Positions 20,622 through 29,168 of a DNA stretch of 64,000 nt are shown here, in pieces. The DNA is taken from contig NZ_QAOH01000006.1 of NCBI RefSeq assembly GCF_003050785.1, forward strand, positions 62,001 to 126,000. The letters run 5' to 3'. Made by a program: the position numbers and the translations under genes. This stretch comes from Celeribacter persicus (GTDB lineage Bacteria > Pseudomonadota > Alphaproteobacteria > Rhodobacterales > Rhodobacteraceae). Positions within the stretch are counted from its first letter, which is position 1; each line of letters starts with the position of its first letter. The notes under the pieces were generated by a model. The model ran no database searches. It saw only the letters and a list, made by a program, of their open reading frames with translations, and was not told the origin of the DNA.

Positions 20622-21840
20622 GCAGCGCAAGCGCCACGCCTTTCGACAGGCCCAGCGGTTCCAGTACCGGATAGATCAGGTAGCCCGCAAGACTTACGGC
20701 ATAATAGCTGATCGCCACCACCGACAGCCCCTCCACCGTCTCCTGAAGACGCAGTTGCAGATCGGCGCGCTTGTCCATGCTTTCCAGAAGCTTCTGGTTC
20801 TGCGCCTGACGGCTCACATCGACCTTGGTGCGCAACAGGTTCGCCGCTCGCGCCGTCCGTTCGGCGAGATTCTCAAGCTGCGTCTTTGCGGCATGCACCG
20901 TGCGCATCGCGGGATCAAAGCGCCGCATCATGAACTCGCTGAACAGCTGCCGCCCCTGAAACCGGCTTTCGCGCAGCACGTCGACCCGCTGCGTCACGAT
21001 CGCCTCATAGGCCCCGGTCGCACCAAAGCGGAAATTCGTCCGTGTCACGATACCCTCAATCCGGGTCGACAGCCCGAGAATATCCTCAAGCATCTCCTCG
21101 GCGGGCACGTCCTGTTTAGCGGTGAGCGTCGCCATCAACTCCGCCAGCTCCTTCTCGATATCGGCCAGCTCACGCACCACCTTGCGCGCCTGCACAAGGC
21201 CCAGCATCGACATCGCCTTGTAGGTCTCGATTTCGCAAAGCCGCTGCAAAACCCGCCCGATCCGGCGTTGCCCGCAATCCGTGCAGGGGAAGATCGCGAA
21301 ACGCATATGCCCCGCTTCGTCGATGCGAAAATCGCCCGCCACAACCATCGCCCCGTCGAGCACACGGGCCACGGCAAGGCTTTCGCGCTCGAACCAACTG
21401 TCGATCCGCTCGATGATCTGCGCGTCCTGTTCCACGGTCTCGACCCTGATCAGCGCGGAGGTGATCCGTAGCCCTGGTGCCGCGTCGAGCCAGTCTTCGG
21501 GAAAGAGATCGAAGGTGTTCTTGTCGAAGGCCCGCTCCGCCACCCCTTCGGCGAAGATTGTGTAGGTCACGAACTCCGTATGGCTTTCCCACTTGAGACG
21601 GTATTTGCCCAGAGGCCCTATGTAATGCGTCGCCCCCGGTGCCGGATGCGGCGCACCGTAGCGGTCCAGAAGCGCCAGAAGATGCGCCCGGTCGAGATCG
21701 CGGTCGCGCCGCGCCGCATCGCCCGCCGCCCGGATCGCCAGATAGGCCGCCCGCGCGTTGGTCGTCACTTCGGGAAAAGGACGGGCGTGCAACTCATTGG
21801 CCAGTTCATAGCGGCGCGGGTGATCGGTCAAAGGAGCCAT
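20554..21840 (-). CDS. DUF3422 family membrane-anchored protein
   Basis: The 428-residue protein matches the DUF3422 family, common in alphaproteobacteria and of unknown function. Recognisable blocks are RYELANELHARPFP near the start, CTDCGQRRIGRVLQRLCEIETYK in the middle, then a long helical, probably coiled region. Two C-terminal transmembrane helices (ISYYAVSLAGYLIYPVLEP and GVALALLTPLVVLAVWLGL) are followed by a basic tail. This layout suggests an inner-membrane protein with a large soluble domain. It overlaps the YeeE gene tail to tail by 68 bp. Confidence 0.85.
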   Translation of the reverse strand: MAPLTDHPRRYELANELHARPFPEVTTNARAAYLAIRAAGDAARRDRDLDRAHLLALLDRYGAPHPAPGATHYIGPLGKYRLKWESHTEFVTYTIFAEGVAERAFDKNTFDLFPEDWLDAAPGLRITSALIRVETVEQDAQIIERIDSWFERESLAVARVLDGAMVVAGDFRIDEAGHMRFAIFPCTDCGQRRIGRVLQRLCEIETYKAMSMLGLVQARKVVRELADIEKELAELMATLTAKQDVPAEEMLEDILGLSTRIEGIVTRTNFRFGATGAYEAIVTQRVDVLRESRFQGRQLFSEFMMRRFDPAMRTVHAAKTQLENLAERTARAANLLRTKVDVSRQAQNQKLLESMDKRADLQLRLQETVEGLSVVAISYYAVSLAGYLIYPVLEPLGLSKGVALALLTPLVVLAVWLGLRRIKKHHLG

Positions 21841-21870
21841 GGGAGTCTCTGTGAAATATTATGTCTTTCG

Positions 21871-21900
21871 CCTATAGCCCAGGCATGCCTCCCGAGGCAA
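21871..21900 (-). promoter_or_regulatory. Candidate promoter of the DUF3422 gene with overlapping palindrome
   Basis: On the minus strand TTGCCT and TATAGG are separated by 18 bp, about 30 bp upstream of the DUF3422 start. The -35 overlaps the perfect inverted repeat TGCCTCGGGAGGCA, which could be an operator. Confidence 0.4.
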
Positions 21901-21960
21901 ATTAAAAATTCATTCTTTATCAGTGGCTTATATGGATGCGATGGTATACCGCAACCCGCT

Positions 21961-23148
21961 TCACCCAAGTTCCTCGGCCACGACATTCATCCAGTAGGCC
22001 ACACCGATGGGAATGAGCGCGTCGTTGAAATCGAATTTCGGCGTATGAACGAAGGCCGCATTTGGTCCATCGCCATTCCCGATCGACACGTAAGCCCCGG
22101 GAATCTTTTCGAGATAATAAGCAAAGTCCTCACTGGCCCCGATCGCAGGCGCTTTGGTATCGGTCAACCCCGCCCCGGCTCCTGCCGCATGGGCACGGCC
22201 AGCAACTGCGACTTCATCCGCCGTATTCACCAACGGCGGATAGCCGCGATCATAGTGCACCTGGGCTTCGACCCCGGCCGCCAGCGCGCAACCTTCGGCC
22301 AGACGGGCAATCTCACGCTCCAGCGTATCGCGCACCTCGGGGCGATAGCTCCGCGCCGTACCCGCCACCAGCACGCTTGCCGGAATGATGTTCGGGCTTT
22401 GCCGTTCGCCCCCCGCGACATGGCCAATGGAAACCACCGCCCAATCGGTCAGCGCCACCTTGCGCGACACGACATTGCCGAGCGCGACCATGAACTGCCC
22501 CGCGGCCACGGTGGGATCGGTCGCCTTCTCCGGCGAGGCGCCATGCCCGCCGGTGCCCTCGAACACCACCTCCCAATCGTCAGAAGCGGAGGTATAGGGA
22601 CCGACCCGCGTGGTCATCTGCCCCAGCGGATCCATCGGACCGTTGTGCACACCATAGATCGCATCGGTCGGGAAGAGATCGAACAAACCATCCCTGATCA
22701 TCTCATGCGCACCGCCTCCGCCCTCCTCCGCCGGTTGAAACACAAAGCGCACCGTGCCCGCAAAATCCGGATCGGTGGCGAGTTTCTCGGCGGCAGCGAG
22801 CAGCATCGTCGTATGCCCGTCATGACCACAGGCATGCATCTTGCCCGGCACTTGCGAAGCGTAGGGCAGCCCGGTGGCCTCGGTGATATGCAGCGCATCC
22901 ATATCGGCGCGGAGCGCGATCACCTTTTGCCCCGGTCGCTTGCCCTTGAGCGTTCCCACCACGCCGGTCTTGCCAAGCCCGCGATGCACCTCGATTCCCA
23001 GTTTCTCCAAAAATTCCGCCACCAAAGCAGAGGTCCGCACCTCTTCGAAAGCGGTCTCGGGATGGGCGTGAATGTCGCGGCGGATCGCCGTCATCTTCTC
23101 GATGAAACGTGTATCTGCGGCAATCTCTTCGGGGGTCACATGATTCAT
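21961..23148 (-). CDS. M20 family metallo-amidohydrolase (second copy)
   Basis: This 395-residue M20D-type amidohydrolase shows RRDIHAHPETAFEE, LRADMDALHI, HACGHDGHTTMLLAAAE (metal site), FQPAEEGGGG and IGASEDFAYYLEKIPGAYV. It is clearly related to, but not a recent duplicate of, the enzyme at 11988-13151. Likely substrates are N-acyl or amidated amino acids; the exact one is unknown. The ATG at 23148 has AGGAGCC upstream. It lies about 75 bp downstream of the carboxymuconolactone decarboxylase-like gene on the same strand and may be read from the MerR promoter. Confidence 0.9.
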   Translation of the reverse strand: MNHVTPEEIAADTRFIEKMTAIRRDIHAHPETAFEEVRTSALVAEFLEKLGIEVHRGLGKTGVVGTLKGKRPGQKVIALRADMDALHITEATGLPYASQVPGKMHACGHDGHTTMLLAAAEKLATDPDFAGTVRFVFQPAEEGGGGAHEMIRDGLFDLFPTDAIYGVHNGPMDPLGQMTTRVGPYTSASDDWEVVFEGTGGHGASPEKATDPTVAAGQFMVALGNVVSRKVALTDWAVVSIGHVAGGERQSPNIIPASVLVAGTARSYRPEVRDTLEREIARLAEGCALAAGVEAQVHYDRGYPPLVNTADEVAVAGRAHAAGAGAGLTDTKAPAIGASEDFAYYLEKIPGAYVSIGNGDGPNAAFVHTPKFDFNDALIPIGVAYWMNVVAEELG

Positions 23149-23224
23149 GCTGAGGCTCCTTTGTCCCGAGCATGACCGCTTGCGGCAAAGATGAAAAGCC
23201 ATCGCACCGCAAGCCGGCTGTGCG

Positions 23225-23596
23225 TCAGGCGGCCCCAAACACCTCTGTCGCGGCATTCAACCCGTTGATCGCGGCAGGCATCCCGGCATAAAGCGCCATT
23301 TGCCAGATCACTTCGGCGATTTCCGTCTCACTGGCACCCGCCGCCAGAGCATGTTCGATGTTGATCTTAAGCTGCGGCGCGGTGCCCCCACCCAAGGCCG
23401 TCAGCGCCGCAACCGTGCAAAGCTGGCGGGTTTTCAGATCCACGCCCGCACGCGCATATTGCCGCCCATAAGCCCATTCGATCAGGGTCTCTGCCATGTC
23501 CGGGACGATCCCGTCATAGCGTTCCGACAAGATGGTCTCCAAATCGGGGTTCAGCACCTTGATGACCTCGCGGCCCTTTTGCAATGCGTCAGACAT
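23225..23596 (-). CDS. Carboxymuconolactone decarboxylase (CMD/AhpD-like) family protein
   Basis: The 123-residue protein has the all-helical CMD pattern: WAYGRQYARAGVDLKTRQLCTVAALTALGG, then LKINIEHALAAGASETEIAEVIWQMALYAGMPAAINGL. The CxxC pair of the peroxidase-active AhpD subgroup is missing; only one cysteine is present. It is therefore closer to gamma-carboxymuconolactone decarboxylase-like members, often of unknown function. Its start overlaps the end of the upstream MerR gene, so the two are coupled and likely controlled by the MerR protein. Confidence 0.85.
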   Translation of the reverse strand: MSDALQKGREVIKVLNPDLETILSERYDGIVPDMAETLIEWAYGRQYARAGVDLKTRQLCTVAALTALGGGTAPQLKINIEHALAAGASETEIAEVIWQMALYAGMPAAINGLNAATEVFGAA

Positions 23597-23960
23597 GGCT
23601 CTCTTCCTCTGATTCAAGCTTTTGATAAATCGCGACCTTGCGATCCATGAGGGCGAGTGTTTCCTGCATCAGCACCAGCTTACCCCGGATCACCTCCCGG
23701 TGCGCCTCAAGCATTTCGCGACGCGCCGTGTAAGTGGCCGCACCCTGACGCCGCAACTCAGCATAGCGCACCCGCTCCGCCTGCGGCATGCCCGTGGCAT
23801 TGAGCTGACCGAGGAATGCGATCCAGCCGATCACATCGTCCGGGTAATCGCGCCGCCCCGCCCCATCGCGCGGTGGCGGGTCGATCAGGCCGATCTTCTC
23901 GTAAAACCGGAGCGTGTCGATGCTCAGACCAGTGGCGGTCGAGACCTCTGAAATCTTCAT
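23589..23960 (-). CDS. MerR family transcriptional regulator
   Basis: The 123-residue protein begins with the MerR winged helix (MKISEVSTATGLSIDTLRFYEKIGLI), followed by RRDYPDDVIGWIAFLGQLNATGMPQAERVRYAEL. The C-terminus is a dimerising coiled coil from about residue 75. There are no cysteines to suggest metal binding; it resembles aldehyde- or electrophile-related MerR regulators. It overlaps the carboxymuconolactone decarboxylase-like gene by 8 bp. A textbook MerR promoter lies directly upstream, implying autoregulation and control of its partner gene. Confidence 0.92.
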   Translation of the reverse strand: MKISEVSTATGLSIDTLRFYEKIGLIDPPPRDGAGRRDYPDDVIGWIAFLGQLNATGMPQAERVRYAELRRQGAATYTARREMLEAHREVIRGKLVLMQETLALMDRKVAIYQKLESEEESHV

Positions 23961-23990
23961 CTTGCCCTCATGTCTTCAAGGTCGAAACAG

Positions 23991-24021
23991 AGCCTAGGTG
24001 CTGGAGCATACTCCAGCTCAA
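23991..24021 (-). promoter_or_regulatory. MerR-type promoter/operator with 19-bp spacer and perfect inverted repeat
   Basis: On the minus strand TTGAGC (-35) and TAGGCT (-10) are 19 bp apart, the elongated spacing typical of MerR-controlled promoters. Inside lies a perfect 7-bp inverted repeat, GCTGGAG-TATG-CTCCAGC. It sits about 30 bp upstream of the merR-type gene. Confidence 0.85.
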
Positions 24022-24082
24022 GCACTTTCTCCCGACCATTCCTGCAACCACCCTGTGCGTTTCCTTTGTGCCCCAAATACTC

Positions 24083-24114
24083 AAACAAAAAGGGCGACCC
24101 AAAGGCCGCCCTTT
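24083..24114 (-). terminator. Rho-independent terminator after pntB
   Basis: On the minus strand an 8-bp stem (AAAGGGCG with CGCCCTTT) with a 10-base loop is followed by TTGTTT, about 20 bp beyond the pntB stop. Confidence 0.85.
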
Positions 24115-24134
24115 CTTTGTTCTGTCTGCCCCGA

Positions 24135-25568
24135 TCAGTCGATCTTCGGAAGCAGATCGCCGATGGACTGTTTGGCATCGCCGTAATACATGCGCGTGTT
24201 GTCCTTGTAGAACAGCGGGTTCTCGATGCCCGAATAGCCCGTGCCCTGACCGCGTTTGCAGACGAAGACCTGTTTGGCTTTCCACACTTCCAGAACCGGC
24301 ATCCCCGCGATGGGAGAGTTCGGATCTTCCTGTGCCGCCGGGTTCACGATGTCGTTCGAGCCGATCACGATCACCACATCGGTGTCCGGGAAATCCTCGT
24401 TGATCTCGTCCATTTCCAACACGATGTCGTAAGGCACTTTCGCCTCGGCCAACAGCACGTTCATATGCCCCGGAAGACGGCCCGCCACCGGGTGGATGGC
24501 AAAACGGACGTTCTTGCCCTGCGCGCGCAGCTTGCGGGTCAGTTCGGCCACGTTCTGCTGTGCCTGCGCCACCGCCATGCCATAGCCCGGCACGATGATG
24601 ATGCTGTCAGCCTCGTTCAGAGCCGCCGCCACGCCGTCGACGTCGATCGCGACCTGTTCGCCCTCGACCTCCATCGCCGGACCCGTGGTGCCGCCGAAAC
24701 CGCCGAGGATCACGGAGACGAAGCTGCGGTTCATCGCCTTGCACATGATGTAAGACAGGATCGCACCCGAAGAACCGACCAGCGCGCCGACCACGATCAA
24801 AAGATCGTTGCCAAGCGAGAAGCCGATCGCCGCCGCGGCCCAGCCCGAGTAGGAGTTGAGCATGGAGACCACGACCGGCATATCCGCGCCGCCGATACCC
24901 ATGATCAGGTGGTACCCGATGAAAAACGCCAGAAGCGTCATCAGGACCAGCGTCCAGCCGCCCGCACCGTTCATGTAGAGGATCAGCAGAACGACGGAGA
25001 GGATCGCAGCGCCAGCGTTCAGCGCATGACCGCCCGGCAATTTGGTGGCTTTCGAAGTCACCTTGCCCGCGAGCTTGCCAAAGGCAACCACGGAGCCGGT
25101 GAAAGTCACCGCCCCGATGAACACGCCAAGGAATAGTTCGACCTTGAGGATGTTCAGTTCCACGGGCGTCTTATGCGCCACAACCGCGGCGAAGCCTTCG
25201 AGCAGGTGTTTCTGATCTGCGGTCATCGCGGCGATGCGCGCGGCTTCGATATGGGTGTTGAACCCCACGAAAACGGCAGCGAGACCAACAAGGGAGTGCA
25301 TCGCGGCGACAAGCTGCGGCATCTCGGTCATCTCGACCTTTTTCGCCACATACCAGCCGATGACACCGCCCGCCGCGATCAGGATCGCAGAGAGCACCCA
25401 AAGGCCAGAACCCGGCCCGATCAGCGTCGCGAACACGGCCAAAGCCATGCCGACAATGCCATACCAGACGGCGCGTTTCGCACTTTCCTGCCCCGAGAGA
25501 CCGCCGAGTGCGAGAATGAAGAGAACGGCAGCGACCACATAGGCCGCAGTGGTAAATCCGTAGTCCAT
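24135..25568 (-). CDS. pntB: NAD(P) transhydrogenase subunit beta
   Basis: PntB has 477 residues: about nine N-terminal membrane helices, then the NADP(H)-binding domain III. That domain shows [15 protein letters not shown], the [22 protein letters not shown] block, [15 protein letters not shown] and the final [23 protein letters not shown]. With PntA it couples proton entry to hydride transfer from NADH to NADP+, supplying NADPH. It lies 12 bp after pntA and is followed by a terminator, making a two-gene operon. Confidence 0.97.
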   Translation of the reverse strand: MDYGFTTAAYVVAAVLFILALGGLSGQESAKRAVWYGIVGMALAVFATLIGPGSGLWVLSAILIAAGGVIGWYVAKKVEMTEMPQLVAAMHSLVGLAAVFVGFNTHIEAARIAAMTADQKHLLEGFAAVVAHKTPVELNILKVELFLGVFIGAVTFTGSVVAFGKLAGKVTSKATKLPGGHALNAGAAILSVVLLILYMNGAGGWTLVLMTLLAFFIGYHLIMGIGGADMPVVVSMLNSYSGWAAAAIGFSLGNDLLIVVGALVGSSGAILSYIMCKAMNRSFVSVILGGFGGTTGPAMEVEGEQVAIDVDGVAAALNEADSIIIVPGYGMAVAQAQQNVAELTRKLRAQGKNVRFAIHPVAGRLPGHMNVLLAEAKVPYDIVLEMDEINEDFPDTDVVIVIGSNDIVNPAAQEDPNSPIAGMPVLEVWKAKQVFVCKRGQGTGYSGIENPLFYKDNTRMYYGDAKQSIGDLLPKID

Positions 25569-25580
25569 AATCTCTCTCCC

Positions 25581-27152
25581 TTACGATTTCTGGAACATGG
25601 CGAGCATGCGCCGCGTGACAAGGAAGCCGCCGAAGATATTGATCCCGGCCATGAAGACCGAAAGCGCGGCGAGAAGGATCACCAGCCAGGAGCCGGAGCC
25701 GATCTGCATCAGCGCCCCCAGAATGATGATCGAGGAGATCGCGTTGGTCACCGCCATCAGCGGCGTGTGCAGCGAATGCGACACGTTCCAGATCACCTGG
25801 AAACCGATGAAGACGGAGAGCACGAAGACGATGAAGTGCTGCATGAATGAGGCAGGTGCCACAAGGCCCACGCCCAGAAGCAGGATCGCACCCACAGCGA
25901 TCAGCGTCACCTGATTGCGGGTTTGCTTCTTGAACGCGGCCACTTCGGCGGCGCGTTTTTCCTCGGGCGTCAGTTCTTTCGGCTTTTCCTTCGGCTTCGC
26001 AGCAATCGCGGCCACTTTCGGCGGCGGCGGCGGGAAGGTGATCTCGTGATCGTAGGTCACGGTCGCACCGCGGATCACATCGTCTTCCATGTTGTGCACG
26101 ACCTTGCCGTCTTTCTCCGGCGTCAGGTCGGTCATCATGTGACGGATGTTCGTCGCATAAAGCGTCGAGGCCTGGGTCGCCATGCGGGACGGGAAATCGG
26201 TGTAACCGATGATCACCACACCATTGTCGGTGACGACGCGCTCGTCCTTCACCGTGCCCTCGACGTTGCCGCCACGCTCGGCGGCGAGATCGACGATCAC
26301 GGAGCCGGGCTTCATCGCCTCAACCATATCCTTGGTCCAGAGCACCGGCGCCGGACGGTTCGGGATCAGCGCGGTGGTGATCACGATGTCCATCTCGGGG
26401 GCCAGTTCACGGAACTTGGCGAGCTGGGCGTTGCGGAATTCCTCGGACTGCACGGAGGCGTAACCACCGGTGGCGGAGCCATCCTGCTGCTCTTCCTCGA
26501 AATCGAGATAGACGAACTCGGCGCCCATGGATTCGACCTGTTCGGCAACTTCGGGCCGCACATCGAACGCGTAGGTGATCGCACCCAGCGAGGTCGAGGT
26601 CCCGATGGCGGCCAGACCGGCCACACCGGCGCCGACGATCAGCACCTTGGCGGGCGGCACCTTACCGGCGGCGGTCACCTGACCGGTGAAGAACCGGCCA
26701 AAGTTGTTGCCCGCCTCGATCACGGCACGATAGCCCGCGATGTTCGCCATCGACGACAGAGCGTCCATCTTCTGCGCGCGCGAAATACGCGGCACCATTT
26801 CCATGGCGATGACGTTCGCACCCGTCTCTTTCGCCTTTTCCATGCCCTCGGCATTGCCGCCCGGGTTGAAGAACGAAATAAGCGTCTGGCCTTTGCGCAG
26901 ATAGCCCATTTCGGTCTCGTCCGGCTGGCGGACTTTCGCGACGATATCGCAAGCATCCCAAAGCGCCTTCGCGCCCTCGATCACCTCGACACCGGCCTCT
27001 GCATAGGCCGCATCGGAAAACCCGGCGGCAGCACCCGCCCCGGATTGAATCGCGCAGTCATAGCCAAGCTTCTGTAGCTGCCTGGCACTCTCAGGCGTCA
27101 GCGCAACCCGCGCCTCCCCCTCGAACACTTCCTTAGGAACACCGAATTTCAC
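25581..27152 (-). CDS. pntA: NAD(P) transhydrogenase subunit alpha
   Basis: The 523-residue protein is a full fused alpha subunit. The N-terminal NAD(H)-binding domain I contains KFGVPKEVFEGEARVALTPES, the Rossmann motif VLIVGAGVAGLAAIG, and AERGGNVEGT. A charged, proline-rich linker with lysine and glutamate repeats (about residues 370-400) leads to four C-terminal membrane helices. So it is the undivided type rather than the split PntAA/PntAB form of Rhodospirillum. The start is GTG with AGAGGA upstream. A palindrome shared with another promoter lies in its upstream region. Confidence 0.97.
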   Translation of the reverse strand: MKFGVPKEVFEGEARVALTPESARQLQKLGYDCAIQSGAGAAAGFSDAAYAEAGVEVIEGAKALWDACDIVAKVRQPDETEMGYLRKGQTLISFFNPGGNAEGMEKAKETGANVIAMEMVPRISRAQKMDALSSMANIAGYRAVIEAGNNFGRFFTGQVTAAGKVPPAKVLIVGAGVAGLAAIGTSTSLGAITYAFDVRPEVAEQVESMGAEFVYLDFEEEQQDGSATGGYASVQSEEFRNAQLAKFRELAPEMDIVITTALIPNRPAPVLWTKDMVEAMKPGSVIVDLAAERGGNVEGTVKDERVVTDNGVVIIGYTDFPSRMATQASTLYATNIRHMMTDLTPEKDGKVVHNMEDDVIRGATVTYDHEITFPPPPPKVAAIAAKPKEKPKELTPEEKRAAEVAAFKKQTRNQVTLIAVGAILLLGVGLVAPASFMQHFIVFVLSVFIGFQVIWNVSHSLHTPLMAVTNAISSIIILGALMQIGSGSWLVILLAALSVFMAGINIFGGFLVTRRMLAMFQKS

Positions 27153-27218
27153 GTGTCGATCCTCTTTTTCCCCAGTCTTCTCTCGTTGGCACCTTCCTTA
27201 CCCAATCGCGGCAATGCA

Positions 27219-27240
27219 GCGCAACATTATTGCGCAAACA
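27219..27240. promoter_or_regulatory. Inverted repeat upstream of pntAB
   Basis: GCGCAA-CATTA-TTGCGC (27219-27235) is a perfect 6-bp inverted repeat about 70 bp upstream of pntA. Its right part continues as TTGCGCAAACA, an 11-mer found again upstream of the cytochrome c' operon at 34091. It may be a regulator site. Confidence 0.35.
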
Positions 27241-27262
27241 TTGCCGAAACTGTGACGGGAGG

Positions 27263-27706
27263 TCACAGCCAGCGCCGTGTCTTTTGCGCCCAGGTTTGAA
27301 ACTCCTCCGAAAATTTCGTCCTGAGCCATGTTTCTTCCTCAGCAATGAACCGCCTTTGTATCACCGTCATAAAGACGGGGATCAAAAACACGCCTGCCGG
27401 GCTGCCGAACAGTAAAGCAAAGCCAGCAAGTGTAAAGGCATCGCCGAGGTAAATCGGGTTTCGTGTCAGCCGGTAAACCCCGTCGGTCACAATGTCGGAC
27501 GGAATCCGATGCGGCACGACGGTGGTGTGATGTCGGCGCATGGCGAACACAGCCAGTCCCATGAGCATCACCCCGAGAGCAATCAACACACCACCAAGAA
27601 ACCTGAGCCAGAACGACAACAAAATCACCAGACCCAACTCCGCCAGCCCCCATGTCAGCACCATGAAAGCCAGCAACCAGATCGGAGGATAATCAAGATA
27701 TTTCAT
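27263..27706 (-). CDS. Isoprenylcysteine carboxyl methyltransferase-like (PEMT/ICMT-type) small membrane methyltransferase
   Basis: The 147-residue protein has three or four hydrophobic helices and the membrane-methyltransferase motif VYRLTRNPIYLGDAFTLAGF, then a C-terminal EEETWLRTKFSEEFQTWAQKTRRWL. This is the SAM-binding signature of the ICMT/phospholipid methyltransferase-like superfamily. Bacterial members act on lipids or on unknown small molecules. The ATG at 27706 is chosen because upstream reading is not membrane-like. It stands alone on the minus strand, divergent from a GNAT gene. Confidence 0.85.
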   Translation of the reverse strand: MKYLDYPPIWLLAFMVLTWGLAELGLVILLSFWLRFLGGVLIALGVMLMGLAVFAMRRHHTTVVPHRIPSDIVTDGVYRLTRNPIYLGDAFTLAGFALLFGSPAGVFLIPVFMTVIQRRFIAEEETWLRTKFSEEFQTWAQKTRRWL

Positions 27707-27783
27707 ATCTAAAATATATAACCTCTTTTGCCTCGTGCTGAAAAGCCCTACTGAACCAGAACCCGTCAGGCGAGGAAAATGTC

Positions 27784-28248
27784 GTGAAACTGCGCAGAGT
27801 GCAAAGAGAAGATGCCGATGCCTGTTATGCGCTCTTTCATCGCACCATCCATGGCGGCACAGGCGCGTTTTACGATGCCGAACAACGCGCCGCATGGGCC
27901 CCCGCCCGAGAACACGCACCCCAAAGCTGGCCTGACCGGCTCACCAGCGGCTATGCAATCTGCGCCACACGCTGGGGGCGGATCAAAGGCTTTTTCACCA
28001 TGGGATACGACGGGCATATCGACTTCGCCTACGTCGCCCTCGAAGAGATGGGCAAAGGCACCGCACTCAAACTCTACGCGGCCTGCGAGGCGGAAGCGCA
28101 GCGCCTGGGCCTGAGCCACATGGACACAGAAGCCTCCCACCTCGCCCGCCGTTTCTTCGAGAAACGCGGCTGGGCGGTGGTGGCGCGCCAAACCGTCATC
28201 CGGGATTCGGTCGGGATCGAGAACTTTCGTATGGAAAAGCGGTTGTGA
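27784..28248 (+). CDS. GNAT family N-acetyltransferase
   Basis: The 154-residue protein shows a GNAT layout. KLRRVQREDADACYALFHRTIHGG opens the fold, GFFTMGYDGHIDFAYVALEEMGKGTALKLY holds beta-4 and the acetyl-CoA pyrophosphate loop in a degenerate form, and ASHLARRFFEKRGWAVVARQTV is the C-terminal half. The loop is GKGTALK rather than the canonical Q/RxxGxG/A. The start is GTG with AGGAAAA upstream. Substrate is unknown. It is convergent with the amidotransferase-like gene, with a 10-bp gap. Confidence 0.82.
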   Translation: MKLRRVQREDADACYALFHRTIHGGTGAFYDAEQRAAWAPAREHAPQSWPDRLTSGYAICATRWGRIKGFFTMGYDGHIDFAYVALEEMGKGTALKLYAACEAEAQRLGLSHMDTEASHLARRFFEKRGWAVVARQTVIRDSVGIENFRMEKRL

Positions 28249-28258
28249 GCGCCCCCGC

Positions 28259-29035
28259 TCACGCCTCCTCGGACACCCTCTCCCGTCGCGCCTCGGCAAA
28301 AGCGTACACCGCCTTGCCAAAGGCCTCGAACAGGGGCCGCGACACCGGGTCTTCGCCCGCGCGGTATTCCGGGTGCCATTGCACCGCGAGCGAGAACCCC
28401 GGCGCGTCCTTCACATAGATCGCCTCGGGCGTACCGTCGGGGGCATAGCCGTCGATCACGATGCGCGCGCCGGGTTTCTTGATCCCCTGCCCGTGCAGCG
28501 TGTTGGTCATCACCTCGTCCGCACCTAACAACGCCTCGAACACGCCGCCCTTGGTCAGCTTGACTGGGTGGCGCAGCGCGAATTTCTCCTCAAGCGTCCC
28601 CTCCGGCGGCATGCGATGATTCATTCGCCCGGGCAAGTCACGAATCTCTGGATAAAGCGTGCCGCCCATCGCGACATTGATCTCTTGAAATCCGCGACAG
28701 ATGCCGAAAATCGGCTGGCCCGCCGCGACACAGGCCCGGATCAGCGGCAATGTCACCGCATCGCGGCAGCGGTCAAAGCACCCGTGCGCAGCGGTTTCCT
28801 CTTCGCCATATTCTTCCGGATGCACATTCGGGCGTCCGCCGGTGAAGACAAACCCATCACAGGCCGCCATCAGTTCTTCGACGGAAACAAAGTTCGGATG
28901 CGGCGGGATCAAGAGCGGCATGCAGCCCGCCACGTCGGACACGGCTTCGGCATTCATATGCCCGCCGGTAAAGGCCGGGTAACTGCCGTGCAGCAGATCC
29001 GTATTGCCAATAATACCGACGACTGGTCGTGTCAT
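28259..29035 (-). CDS. Class-I glutamine amidotransferase-like gamma-glutamyl hydrolase (peptidase C26, PuuD-like)
   Basis: The 258-residue protein has the C26 triad. The nucleophile C113 lies in PIFGICRGFQEINVAMGG, and the His-Glu pair lies in AVQWHPEYRAG near residue 222. FTGGRPNVHPEEYGE and TLYPEIRDLPGRMNHRM are typical of gamma-glutamyl-gamma-aminobutyrate hydrolases, which cleave gamma-glutamyl amides in polyamine breakdown. No other putrescine genes are nearby, so the substrate stays open. The ATG at 29035 matches the family start (TRPVVGIIGN). Confidence 0.88.
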   Translation of the reverse strand: MTRPVVGIIGNTDLLHGSYPAFTGGHMNAEAVSDVAGCMPLLIPPHPNFVSVEELMAACDGFVFTGGRPNVHPEEYGEEETAAHGCFDRCRDAVTLPLIRACVAAGQPIFGICRGFQEINVAMGGTLYPEIRDLPGRMNHRMPPEGTLEEKFALRHPVKLTKGGVFEALLGADEVMTNTLHGQGIKKPGARIVIDGYAPDGTPEAIYVKDAPGFSLAVQWHPEYRAGEDPVSRPLFEAFGKAVYAFAEARRERVSEEA

Positions 29036-29168
29036 GATTTGACTCTCCTTTTCCTCAAAGATACCGGCTTTTACCGAAGAGAAAAGGCCAAGCCACGCGC
29101 AGCCCCTCTGCATCTGCGCGCGTTTTTACGGCTTGGGCGTGAAATTGTGCACAGAAGGGTTGAGTTGC

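Noticed and set aside
21887-21900. TGCCTCCCGAGGCA hairpin as a terminator of the second M20 gene
   Set aside because: On the minus strand the T-rich stretch precedes the hairpin instead of following it; it fits better as an operator-like palindrome.
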